Shown here piece by piece: positions 23,480 to 31,221 of a stretch of 33,571 nucleotides of DNA; position 1 is the first letter of the stretch, and the number at the start of each line of letters is the position of its first letter. Source of the DNA: Bacteroidia bacterium (GTDB taxonomy: Bacteria > Bacteroidota > Bacteroidia > Flavobacteriales > Flavobacteriaceae); the NCBI GenBank assembly GCA_030429455.1, contig JAUIFC010000025.1:1-33571 (forward strand). Reading direction: 5' to 3'. The notes beneath the pieces are model-generated. The model was not told where the DNA came from. It saw only the letters and a list, made by a program, of their open reading frames with translations, and made no database searches. Both the position numbers and the translations under genes were made by a program.

Positions 23480-24754
23480 ATGAAATCCGAATACCTTAAA
23501 CCAAAAGTTTACACGTTATTGCTCGTGTTTATTGCGAGTTTTTTGTCTTTAAATTGTACCAATGACGACGACTCTGGACCAGTTGCGGTGACAGTTCCGA
23601 TTATAAAAACCAAATCGGATGTTCGGGATGCCATAAATATCACAGGTGCTCAAAACACAAGTTCAGATGGGAAAATTTATGTTTACCAAGATTTGCTTTT
23701 TTATATTGCTCAGAACTCAGGAATTCACATTTTTGATAACCAAAATCCTGTGTCACCAGAAAATTTAGCTTTTATAAGTTTAGAGGGCGTCAACGATATT
23801 TCGATAAAAAATAATATCCTTTATGCGGATAATTTTATGGATATTGTGGTTTTTGACATCAGTCAAATTTCAGATATTCAGTTGCTTACAATTAAGGAAG
23901 ATGTCCTGGCATTCTATCCCGTATTTCCTGAGGAAAGTGCTGGTTTTATTCAAAATACATATCCTTCTAACGATGATGAATTTGTTTCTGGCTACGAAAC
24001 CATTTTTATGGAAAGAGCAGCTGTCGAAAATAATCCAGATTTTTGGTATCAAGATGACAATCCTACTTTTTTAGAAGGTGGAGACCTTGCCAATACTGTT
24101 GGAGTTGGAGGTTCTTATGCTAAGTTTCAGATTTATAACGACGCTTTATATATTTTAGAAGATTATTGGCTTAAAGCCTTTAACATTTCGGATTACAATG
24201 AGATTTCCCTAACGGCAGAAGTGTATATGAACGGATGGTTTGGTGGCGTGTTAGAAACCACATATATTCAGAAAGAATACCTATTTATTGGTGCAACTGA
24301 TGGGATGCATATTGTTAGCTTGCAAGACGAATTTAATCCTACTTACCTGTCTTCATTCACACATGCTACTGGCTGTGATCCAGTTGTGGTAAACGGAAAT
24401 ACAGCATACATTACCATTAGAGGAGGAAACTTATGTGGTTCTATCGAAGATCAAATTAACGTTATCGATGTTTCAGACATTAGCAATCCTGTGGAACATT
24501 CTACATATTTTCTGTCAAGCCCATACGGTTTAGGGGTAAGAAATCAGACCTTATATGTGTGTAATGATGAAGGAATACATGTGTTTGATGTGCAGAATCC
24601 AACGGAGATTTTGCTTATTAATTCCTATGATGCTAACATTAAGGACGTTATCGCTTTGGATTCTCACCTCATAGGAGTTGGTGAAAATGTGATATATCAG
24701 TTCAATTATGTTAACGATTTTGAATTGGATATAATCAGTGTGACGCAGTTTTAG
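23480..24754 (+). CDS. LVIVD-repeat surface lipoprotein
   Basis: A 424-residue predicted lipoprotein. ATG 23480 gives a good signal sequence ending LSLNC, with the lipidated Cys at 27, then TNDDDSG, an acidic run like the flavobacterial surface-export signal. The rest is repeats of about 45 residues of the LVIVD type: a strand pair followed by I(H/V)VFDI or similar and NPV-like turns (HIFDNQNPVSPENLAFISL, IVVFDISQISDIQLL, MHIVSLQDEFNPTYLSSF, INVIDVSDISNPVEHSTYF, IHVFDVQNPTEI). Such repeats probably form a beta-propeller. Starting at 23423 would place a Cys-rich stretch before the signal peptide, which is unlikely. Function unknown; a binding or adhesion role is possible. Confidence 0.82.
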   Translation: MKSEYLKPKVYTLLLVFIASFLSLNCTNDDDSGPVAVTVPIIKTKSDVRDAINITGAQNTSSDGKIYVYQDLLFYIAQNSGIHIFDNQNPVSPENLAFISLEGVNDISIKNNILYADNFMDIVVFDISQISDIQLLTIKEDVLAFYPVFPEESAGFIQNTYPSNDDEFVSGYETIFMERAAVENNPDFWYQDDNPTFLEGGDLANTVGVGGSYAKFQIYNDALYILEDYWLKAFNISDYNEISLTAEVYMNGWFGGVLETTYIQKEYLFIGATDGMHIVSLQDEFNPTYLSSFTHATGCDPVVVNGNTAYITIRGGNLCGSIEDQINVIDVSDISNPVEHSTYFLSSPYGLGVRNQTLYVCNDEGIHVFDVQNPTEILLINSYDANIKDVIALDSHLIGVGENVIYQFNYVNDFELDIISVTQF

Positions 24755-24839
24755 CATTTCAATTTCTTTGGTTATTGCTGAAATTATTTTTTTATGAATT
24801 GAAATCGCTTTTAGCTTTAAAATTAGAGGAACAGTTTTC

Positions 24840-24945
24840 TGTAAAGCTGAAATATTTTAGCAAAAGATAAAGATCGATATGATACAAAGTACTTTAAGAA
24901 AAACTTGCCTATAAAACAACTGAAAAATTTTTGTAAAGCTGAAAT
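24840..24945 (+). repeat. Direct repeat TGTAAAGCTGAAAT, two copies
   Basis: Exact 14-bp copies at 24840-24853 and 24932-24945, 92 bp apart, in the spacer between the LVIVD lipoprotein gene and the next gene. The second copy is about 30 bp before the ATG at 24975. Related words, TTTAAAGCTGAAT at 32890-32902 and TTTAAGCTGAAT at 32824-32835, occur in the spacer upstream of rbfA. The remaining spacer (24755-24839) has a 9-bp inverted pair ATTTCAATT/AATTGAAAT at 24756-24764 and 24797-24805. Confidence 0.6.
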
Positions 24946-24974
24946 TTGACATAGATTTACATCAAATTTTTGAA

Positions 24975-26546
24975 ATGAAATTAGTAAAAATAGTATTCTT
25001 ACTTTTTATATCCTTTAGCTTATTTTCTCAAGACCTTCAGCTTAAAAAAAGTGAGATTTTTAAGGACACCAAAAAAAGCAGTAGTTTACGCTTTTCTTTA
25101 GAAGACGATGAAGGCAATTTGGTGATTATTAGATCGTTTTATGCCGGTTTAATTCCAAAGCTAAAAGGATACTACATACAACAATTTGATGCTGATTTAA
25201 AATTAAAAAACGAAACAGAACTTGAGGTAGATGACAATACCTTAAGAAATGCATTTTTAAAGGATGGGAAATTACATTTAATTGAATTTTATCACGATAA
25301 GAAAAAAGACCTCATTCAATTTAATGCATTAAGTGCTAGTTTGAACGATTTAAAATTTTCCAAAAGGGAGTTACTGTCATTTTCAGAAGATAATATTAGA
25401 AAATATTTCGGTGTTGGTTTGGGTGCGCTTTTTTTTAATAATTTCTCAAAAATTGATGCTAACCATATGGGAGAAGTTGTTTTTTCATCTGATAAGAATT
25501 ACTTTGTTATAAATTTTGATTTTAAAAGTAAGGAAAATGACGTTCATAAAATTTTTGTTTTTGATAGCAGTTTCGATAAGGTTTATGACAAAAAAATCAC
25601 AAGAGATGTAAAGGACAAATTTTTTGAATACAACAGTATTGATGTAGATGACAAGGACGGCACCGTATATTTTTTAGGCAAAACATTTGAAAACAATTCA
25701 AGAAAATCTAAAAAAGGAGGTGAAATAAATTACCACTTTAATTTATATAAAGTTGATGCCGATGGTCAAAAGATGATTAGCTTTAAACAGCCTGATTACT
25801 TTATATCGTCCTTAGAACTTTTGAAATCTGACGATAAGATTTCTGCCATTGGTTTTTATGGCTCAAAAGATGATTTTAGATATAATGGCGTTTGTCTATT
25901 CAATATGGATGATGAAACTTTGAATTTTACTACCAAAAAATTCACGCCATTTTCTGATGAATTTCTTTCTGATAAATATGGAAACAAAGAGGGAAAGAAA
26001 GAACGAAAAAAGAAAAAAGGCATTAGTGATATAGACTTTAAAAGTTTATTTCAGATGAATAACGGCGATCTCATTGTGAATGCCGAAGAGTTTTACATTA
26101 CAACAGTTACAACAACCAATGCAAATGGAGCAGTAACGACGAGAACAGTTTATAATTTTGATGATATCATGAGTATAAAGCTAGATTCCGAAGGTAATCT
26201 TATTTGGTCTAGAAATATCAACAAACGTCAAACTGGATTATCAAATAGTTCTTTTACCTCAATCGCGTCTGGCGAGAAGTCTTATTTTTTTATTAATTGC
26301 TCTGATAACATTAAGAAAAATAAACTTGGAAATCTATATTTTACGAATACAAGTGCCAAAAAATCAAATCTTTATACGATTACCATAGATAATAATGGAG
26401 AGATAGACTATAACAAACTAATAGATGATAAAGAGTCCAAAGTGTACTATAGAGTTAATAATGGTACTGTGAATCTTAAAAAGAAAACTGTGACTCTTCT
26501 AGGTAAGAAAAAGAAAAATACAAGAATACTGAAAATCAAAGTATAA
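24975..26546 (+). CDS. Secreted protein of unknown function
   Basis: A 523-residue protein with signal peptide (FISFSLFSQ, cleavage at about residue 19). I recognise no family. It is rich in Lys, Asp and Phe with repeated beta-strand pairs such as KIFVFDSSFDKVYDKKI, FNLYKVDADGQKMISF and IMSIKLDSEGNLIWSRNI. The last resembles strands in beta-propeller proteins where a DSEGNLIW-like turn recurs. A low-complexity basic patch (KEGKKERKKKKG) lies at about 338-349. The C-terminus (GKKKKNTRILKIKV) has no secretion-system sorting domain I can identify, so it is probably periplasmic. No operon partner is apparent. Confidence 0.75.
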   Translation: MKLVKIVFLLFISFSLFSQDLQLKKSEIFKDTKKSSSLRFSLEDDEGNLVIIRSFYAGLIPKLKGYYIQQFDADLKLKNETELEVDDNTLRNAFLKDGKLHLIEFYHDKKKDLIQFNALSASLNDLKFSKRELLSFSEDNIRKYFGVGLGALFFNNFSKIDANHMGEVVFSSDKNYFVINFDFKSKENDVHKIFVFDSSFDKVYDKKITRDVKDKFFEYNSIDVDDKDGTVYFLGKTFENNSRKSKKGGEINYHFNLYKVDADGQKMISFKQPDYFISSLELLKSDDKISAIGFYGSKDDFRYNGVCLFNMDDETLNFTTKKFTPFSDEFLSDKYGNKEGKKERKKKKGISDIDFKSLFQMNNGDLIVNAEEFYITTVTTTNANGAVTTRTVYNFDDIMSIKLDSEGNLIWSRNINKRQTGLSNSSFTSIASGEKSYFFINCSDNIKKNKLGNLYFTNTSAKKSNLYTITIDNNGEIDYNKLIDDKESKVYYRVNNGTVNLKKKTVTLLGKKKKNTRILKIKV

Positions 26547-26555
26547 TCTTTGATT
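26534..26555 (+). terminator. Hairpin across the stop codon of the secreted-protein gene
   Basis: AATCAAAG and CTTTGATT pair across TATAAT, with the TAA stop inside the loop. No T run follows, so it is a weak terminator candidate, possibly serving the convergent paaZ side too. Confidence 0.35.
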
Positions 26556-26623
26556 CTCAATAGTCTAATCTGTTAGGTTCAAGATTGATTATACCGTAAA
26601 TAATTTTCAGTATAAGTCAATTA

Positions 26624-29131
26624 TCAAATCAGTCCAAATTGCTCAAAATGATGATTGAAATGTTTTCTGTTTAAGAGTTTCCATTCAAAATAATTTAACT
26701 CGCCAAAAACGCTATTCTTCGTGGTCTTATTTGGATCCTCCTTAAAAAAGGCATGAAATGTATCAAAAGCTTCAAATAGAGCAACTTTGGCCGATTCTAA
26801 ATCAGGATGAATTAAATCTTCTAAACCTTCAGTTTTCATAAGTGGCATTTTGTAATTCCGAGGCATTTTCCTGTAATTGTATAAAGTTTCTTGAACTTTT
26901 TCCAAATGTTCTTCTGGTGTTGCAACATCTATCTTTATGTCTTCGACTGCAATTTTAAGAGTGAATTCAAGGTGTTCCAACATGTGTTGAGGTGTCATAG
27001 TGCCCCAAAGTGGTTTTGTTTTTTCGGTCAATTGATTTACGTTTTCAGCAAACATCAACTTATCGATATCAACAAAGGTAGTTTGCTTTTTCTGGACCAT
27101 TGTTAAAATAGTGGCTACGGCAACCAATTTTTCATCAGGATTTTCTTCCATAGCATCAAAGACTTCGACGTACCATTTTACAATTCCACATGGAAGTTCT
27201 TTGCCTTTTTGTTCTCGATCTACTTTTTCCTTACACGTTAAGCGGACGTATATCGTGTCATTGTGGTATAAGGGTCTCAAAAATCGAATATCTTCAAGTC
27301 CATAATTTGCAGCAACGGGTCCTTTATTTGGATACACAAACAGGCCAGCGGCGGCAGATATGATAAAATAGCCATGCGCTGTGCGTTTTTCAAAAATGCT
27401 TCCTTCTAATGAGGTGATGTCTGTATGGGCATAAAAATGGTCCCAGGTTAAGTTACCAAAATTAATGATATCTGTATCTGTTAGCGTACGTTTATGTGTT
27501 TCTAAAGACATACCAGGTTTGATGTCTTCCCAATGGTATGTAAATGGATGATTTTTTGCTTCTTTATAATCGGCCTTTGGTTGATAAATACCAGTAATCT
27601 CGGTTAGAGTCGTTGGACTGCCTTGAATAGCGCAACGTTGTAAATAGTGCTTAACACCTCGTTTTCCGCCCATTTCTTCGCCACCACCGGCTCGTCCTGG
27701 ACCACCATGAACCAAGGTTGGCAATGGAGAGCCATGTCCTGTGCTTTGTTTTGCAGATTCTCTATTTATGGCTAAAATTCTTCCATGATGCGAAGCCGCT
27801 TGAATAGTGTAATCCCGTGCAATGTTGTCATCATTGGTAAAAATTGAACTTACCAAAGAGCCTTTTCCTTTTTTGGATAATTCCACAGCATCTTCTAATG
27901 ATTTGTACGGCATTAATGTACTCACAGGACCAAATGCTTCTGTGACATGAACTGCCTCATTTTCAAAAGGATTATTTTCACGTAAAAGGATTGGTTTGAT
28001 GAAGGCGCCTTTTTCAAAATCGGCATCTATAAGATTTATAGTTTCATAATCTCCATAGACTTGATCGGCTGTTTCGGCAATGGTTTCAATGCTTTTCTTT
28101 ACTGCTAGAACTTGTTTTTTGTCTATCAGACTTCCCATTCTCACCTCTCGCAATCTTGGGTTTCCGATGGTGATCTTATCCAATTGCTTACAAACGGCAT
28201 CTTGAACAGCATCAATTAGGTGTTCTGGAACAATAATTCGGCGAATAGCGGTACATTTCTGACCACATTTTACAGTCATTTCATTTCTAACTTCTTTAAC
28301 GAAGAGTTCGAATTCTGGTGTTCCAGGAACCGCATCTTCACCTAAAATAGATGCGTTTAATGAATCTGCCTCCATGGTGAATGGAACAGACTCCTCTACC
28401 AATCCAGGGTGATTTTTTAAGACTCTTCCTGTTGAAGCAGATCCAGTAAATGTCACGACATCTTGTGAGGTTACCGTATCCAAAATAGTTCGTGCTGTAC
28501 CTGAAATTAATTGTAAAGCGCCTTCTGGAATAATGCCCGATGCAATTATATGTTTTACAGCAGCTTCTGTCAGGTAAGCCGATTGAGGAGCAGGCAAAAC
28601 AACAGCAGGAACTCCAGCCATCCAGTTGCAGGCACATTTTTCAAGCATCCCCCAAATTGGGAAGTTAAACGCATTGATATGAATGGCAACGCCTTCTTTT
28701 GGTACTAAAATATGATGCGCCATAAATCGACCGCCGCGCGACAAATCGATTGGGTCGCCTTCGACATCAAAAGACGAATTCGGGAATAATTTTCTTAAGG
28801 ATGCATTGGCAAATAGATTGCCTATGCCACCATCTATATCAATCCAAGAGTCTCGTTTTGTAGCACCAGTTCTATAGCTTAGGGCGTAAAGCTCTTTGCG
28901 CTTTTTTTGAAGGTAAAAAGCCAGCTTTTTCAACATTAAACCGCGCTCCTGAAATGTCATTTGGCGTAAAGTTTTGCCCTGTTTACGACCATAATTCAAA
29001 ACTTCTGGAATATCAAAACCATCAATATTTACGTTGGTAAACTGTTCTCCAGTTACAGAATCAAAAATGGGTTGACCTTCTCCAGATCCTTGAGTCCATT
29101 GGCCGTTGATATAACTTTGTGTGGTTTGCAT
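26624..29131 (-). CDS. paaZ: PaaZ-type aldehyde dehydrogenase/enoyl-CoA hydratase with extra C-terminal DUF1569-like domain
   Basis: A cytoplasmic bifunctional enzyme that opens the oxepin-CoA ring and oxidises the aldehyde in phenylacetate breakdown. It has 835 residues, against about 680 for E. coli PaaZ. The aldehyde dehydrogenase domain (about 1-515) has Glu254 in FTMEADS and catalytic Cys293 in GQKCTAIRR. The MaoC-like hydratase domain (about 530-682) has Asp564 and His569 in LTWDHFYAHTD, matching Asp561/His566. The extra 150 residues (about 686-835) resemble DUF1569 of the DinB/YfiT-like superfamily, with possible metal-binding histidines near 716-720 (QHMLEH) and 824-828 (HFNHH). The start is 3 bp after the toxin stop, in a run with the upstream thiolase gene. 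Confidence 0.93.
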   Translation of the reverse strand: MQTTQSYINGQWTQGSGEGQPIFDSVTGEQFTNVNIDGFDIPEVLNYGRKQGKTLRQMTFQERGLMLKKLAFYLQKKRKELYALSYRTGATKRDSWIDIDGGIGNLFANASLRKLFPNSSFDVEGDPIDLSRGGRFMAHHILVPKEGVAIHINAFNFPIWGMLEKCACNWMAGVPAVVLPAPQSAYLTEAAVKHIIASGIIPEGALQLISGTARTILDTVTSQDVVTFTGSASTGRVLKNHPGLVEESVPFTMEADSLNASILGEDAVPGTPEFELFVKEVRNEMTVKCGQKCTAIRRIIVPEHLIDAVQDAVCKQLDKITIGNPRLREVRMGSLIDKKQVLAVKKSIETIAETADQVYGDYETINLIDADFEKGAFIKPILLRENNPFENEAVHVTEAFGPVSTLMPYKSLEDAVELSKKGKGSLVSSIFTNDDNIARDYTIQAASHHGRILAINRESAKQSTGHGSPLPTLVHGGPGRAGGGEEMGGKRGVKHYLQRCAIQGSPTTLTEITGIYQPKADYKEAKNHPFTYHWEDIKPGMSLETHKRTLTDTDIINFGNLTWDHFYAHTDITSLEGSIFEKRTAHGYFIISAAAGLFVYPNKGPVAANYGLEDIRFLRPLYHNDTIYVRLTCKEKVDREQKGKELPCGIVKWYVEVFDAMEENPDEKLVAVATILTMVQKKQTTFVDIDKLMFAENVNQLTEKTKPLWGTMTPQHMLEHLEFTLKIAVEDIKIDVATPEEHLEKVQETLYNYRKMPRNYKMPLMKTEGLEDLIHPDLESAKVALFEAFDTFHAFFKEDPNKTTKNSVFGELNYFEWKLLNRKHFNHHFEQFGLI

Positions 29132-29134
29132 GGG

Positions 29135-29479
29135 TTAATATTTTAATATTTTATTTAAGGTCGTCTTGATATTCTGAAATTCAACATCATTAATGAGACC
29201 AATTTTCTTTTTAAATCTTACATTAGATAATGACCGAATATGAAAAACCATAATTTCAGATTCTTTTTTAAGGCCATTCGTTTCGTTTGGTTGGAGTATC
29301 GGATGACCTTGGTAGTTTTTTATTTTAGAAGTGATTGGGCATACAATAATGACGTTAAAGTATTCATTCATTGTGTTTCCGCTTATCACAACAGCTGGTC
29401 TGTTTCCTGCTTGTTCACTCCCAACAATAGGATCGAAATAGACTTGCCAGATTTCCTTTTGCCTAATCTTCACTTTCAA
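29135..29479 (-). CDS. MazF/PemK-family mRNA interferase toxin
   Basis: The toxin of a type II toxin-antitoxin pair, 114 residues. The PemK-like fold shows IWQVYFDPIVGSEQAGNRPA, VVISGNTMN and IVCPITSKI. The Arg of NRPAVV and the Thr of CPITSK are at the positions used by MazF to cleave RNA. No ATG fits: the start is TTG 29479 or GTG 29473, inside the end of the antitoxin gene (17 or 11 bp overlap), which implies coupled translation. The stop lies 3 bp before the paaZ start, so read-through transcription into paaZ is likely. Confidence 0.9.
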   Translation of the reverse strand: MKVKIRQKEIWQVYFDPIVGSEQAGNRPAVVISGNTMNEYFNVIIVCPITSKIKNYQGHPILQPNETNGLKKESEIMVFHIRSLSNVRFKKKIGLINDVEFQNIKTTLNKILKY

Positions 29480-29711
29480 ACTTTAAAAGCTGATTGTAAT
29501 AATCTGCCATGCCTTCTTCTGCCATAGCCATCATGTCTTTATCTTTTGACGCTCTTTTAAACGATCGTCTATATGCTGCTTTATCCAACTGTTCCAAATA
29601 AATTTCTACTGCCTTTTCAATAATTTTATTTTTCGGCATTTTTAAATCTTTAGAAGCTTTTGCAAGTTCTTTAAGGAGATGATCTGGAAGTGTTGATGTA
29701 TAAGTTGCCAT
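29463..29711 (-). CDS. Ribbon-helix-helix antitoxin (MazE/CopG-like)
   Basis: The antitoxin partner, 82 residues. The N-terminal TYTSTLPDHLLKELAKASKD and KNKIIEKAVEIYLEQLDKA form the strand-helix-helix of RHH DNA-binding dimers, which repress their own operon. The acidic C-terminal tail (MAMAEEGMADYYNQLLKFES) is the probable toxin-binding part. It precedes and overlaps the toxin gene in the usual antitoxin-first order, and has its own promoter element upstream. Confidence 0.87.
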   Translation of the reverse strand: MATYTSTLPDHLLKELAKASKDLKMPKNKIIEKAVEIYLEQLDKAAYRRSFKRASKDKDMMAMAEEGMADYYNQLLKFESED

Positions 29712-29728
29712 ACTAATGCTATTTTAAA

Positions 29729-29736
29729 CAAATATA
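29729..29736 (-). promoter_or_regulatory. Promoter -7 element of the toxin-antitoxin pair
   Basis: On the minus strand TATATTTG, an exact TAnnTTTG match, lies 17 bp before the antitoxin ATG. It suggests that the pair (and perhaps paaZ behind it) can be transcribed independently of the thiolase gene. Confidence 0.45.
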
Positions 29737-29807
29737 AATAATATTTTCATTTTATATTTATGATTTGTATTTATAAAAGCTAATTATCAAAAGCTAGTTT
29801 ATAATTT

Positions 29808-29852
29808 CATTTTCAATTTTAGCGGAATGGTCTTGTCCAACACAAATACATC
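29808..29852 (-). repeat. Degenerate copy of the thiolase 3' end
   Basis: Minus-strand TGTATTTGTGTTGGACAAG followed by ACCATTCCGCTAAAATTG resembles the last codons of the thiolase gene (TGTATTGGTGTTGGACAAG, then GATATGCCGCTGTAATTG at 29893-29931). The copy lies about 84 bp downstream of the original. It is not read in a thiolase frame and looks like a decayed local duplication. Confidence 0.6.
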
Positions 29853-29875
29853 CCGAATTACTTTGTTTTCGGGAT
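29850..29875 (-). terminator. Hairpin downstream of the thiolase gene
   Basis: ATCCCGAA and TTCGGGAT form an 8-bp stem with a 10-base loop, 10 bp after the thiolase stop. There is no T run, so it may be only a partial terminator. Confidence 0.45.
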
Positions 29876-29885
29876 TTCGCTTCGT

Positions 29886-31088
29886 TCAGCATTTTTCAAT
29901 TACAGCGGCATATCCTTGTCCAACACCAATACACATGGTGATCAAAGCGTACTTTTTACCTGTTAATTCTAGCTCTAGGGCTGCTGAATATGCAATTCTT
30001 GCGCCTGTAACACCAAGTGGATGACCGATAGCAATGGCACCGCCGTTTGGATTAATTCGTTGATCGTTGTCGTGAAGACCCCAAGCTCGAATGCAAGCTA
30101 ACGACTGTGCGGCAAAGGCTTCGTTCAATTCTATGACATCCATATCCTTTAATGTCAAACCTGCTTTTTTCAATGCTTTTTTAGACGCTTCAACAGGACC
30201 GATGCCCATAATTCTCGGTTCTACACCAACAACAGCCGAACTGACAATTCTAGCTTTGGGTTGAAGGCCATAGGTCTTAACAGCATGATCTGATGCAATA
30301 ATTACAGCTGCTGCACCGTCATTTAAGCCTGATGAATTTCCTGCGGTAACGCTTCCATTTCTTCTAAAGGCTGGTTTCAATTTAGCTAAAATATCCTCCG
30401 TTGTATTCGGTTTTACAAATTCATCTTCAGCAAAAACAATACTTTCTCTTTTTCGTTGAGGTATTTTTACTTCCATAATTTCTTTAGCCAATCTGCCATT
30501 TTGTTGCGCTTTGGTCGCTTTCATTTGGCTATGGTAAGCAAAGCCGTCTTGGTCTTTTCTGGAGATTTGATACATGTCCACCAAATTCTCCGCGGTCATT
30601 CCCATGCCATCGGTACCATACATTTCGTGCATTTTTGGATTTACAAATCGCCACCCAAAACTGGTGTCGTACATTTTGGAATCATTTCCAAAAGGCGAAG
30701 CCGATTTTGAGATTGCATAAGGTCCGCGCGTCATATGTTCGACACCACCTGCAATAAATACATCGCCATCTCCAGTTTGTATGGCGCGGTGTGCATGGAT
30801 AATAGCAGAAAGCCCACTGCTGCATAATCTGTTAACCGTTTCTCCAGGGACGCTGTACGGCAATCCAGCTAACAATGCGCACATTCTTGCCACATTGCGG
30901 TTGTCTTCGCCAGCTTGGTTCGCACAGCCTAAAATGACATCGTCGAAAGCCTCGTTTGGGATGTTTGGATTTCTATTAATTACTTCATTGATGACTAACG
31001 CACCTAAGTCGTCGGTTCTTACTGGAGAAAGGCTGCCTTTGTACTTTCCTATTGGCGTCCGAATACCATCTACGATATATGAGTTCAT
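29886..31088 (-). CDS. Acetyl-CoA C-acyltransferase (3-oxoadipyl-CoA thiolase type)
   Basis: A cytoplasmic thiolase of 400 residues that cleaves 3-oxoacyl-CoA with CoA. The nucleophilic Cys89 is in ETVNRLCSSGLSAI, the catalytic His356 in AIAIGHPLGVTG, and the second Cys386 in TMCIGVGQG, where GGG is more common. The start MNSYIVDGIRTPIGKYKGSL and the VEHMTRGPYAI segment fit the PaaJ/PcaF group (3-oxoadipyl-CoA thiolase), and the nearby paaZ supports that reading. A beta-oxidation thiolase is the alternative. The ATG start is clear. Its 3' end has a degenerate duplicate downstream. Confidence 0.9.
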   Translation of the reverse strand: MNSYIVDGIRTPIGKYKGSLSPVRTDDLGALVINEVINRNPNIPNEAFDDVILGCANQAGEDNRNVARMCALLAGLPYSVPGETVNRLCSSGLSAIIHAHRAIQTGDGDVFIAGGVEHMTRGPYAISKSASPFGNDSKMYDTSFGWRFVNPKMHEMYGTDGMGMTAENLVDMYQISRKDQDGFAYHSQMKATKAQQNGRLAKEIMEVKIPQRKRESIVFAEDEFVKPNTTEDILAKLKPAFRRNGSVTAGNSSGLNDGAAAVIIASDHAVKTYGLQPKARIVSSAVVGVEPRIMGIGPVEASKKALKKAGLTLKDMDVIELNEAFAAQSLACIRAWGLHDNDQRINPNGGAIAIGHPLGVTGARIAYSAALELELTGKKYALITMCIGVGQGYAAVIEKC

Positions 31089-31221
31089 TTAAAGATTTTT
31101 CAATATATGGCTTTAAATTTAATGGTTTTTAATAATGCTGTAAAATAATTAAGAAATAATTGAAATATTTGTATTTCAAAAATGAGCTCTTCTCTAAGCA
31201 AGCGTTCGTTTTATTTTGAAA

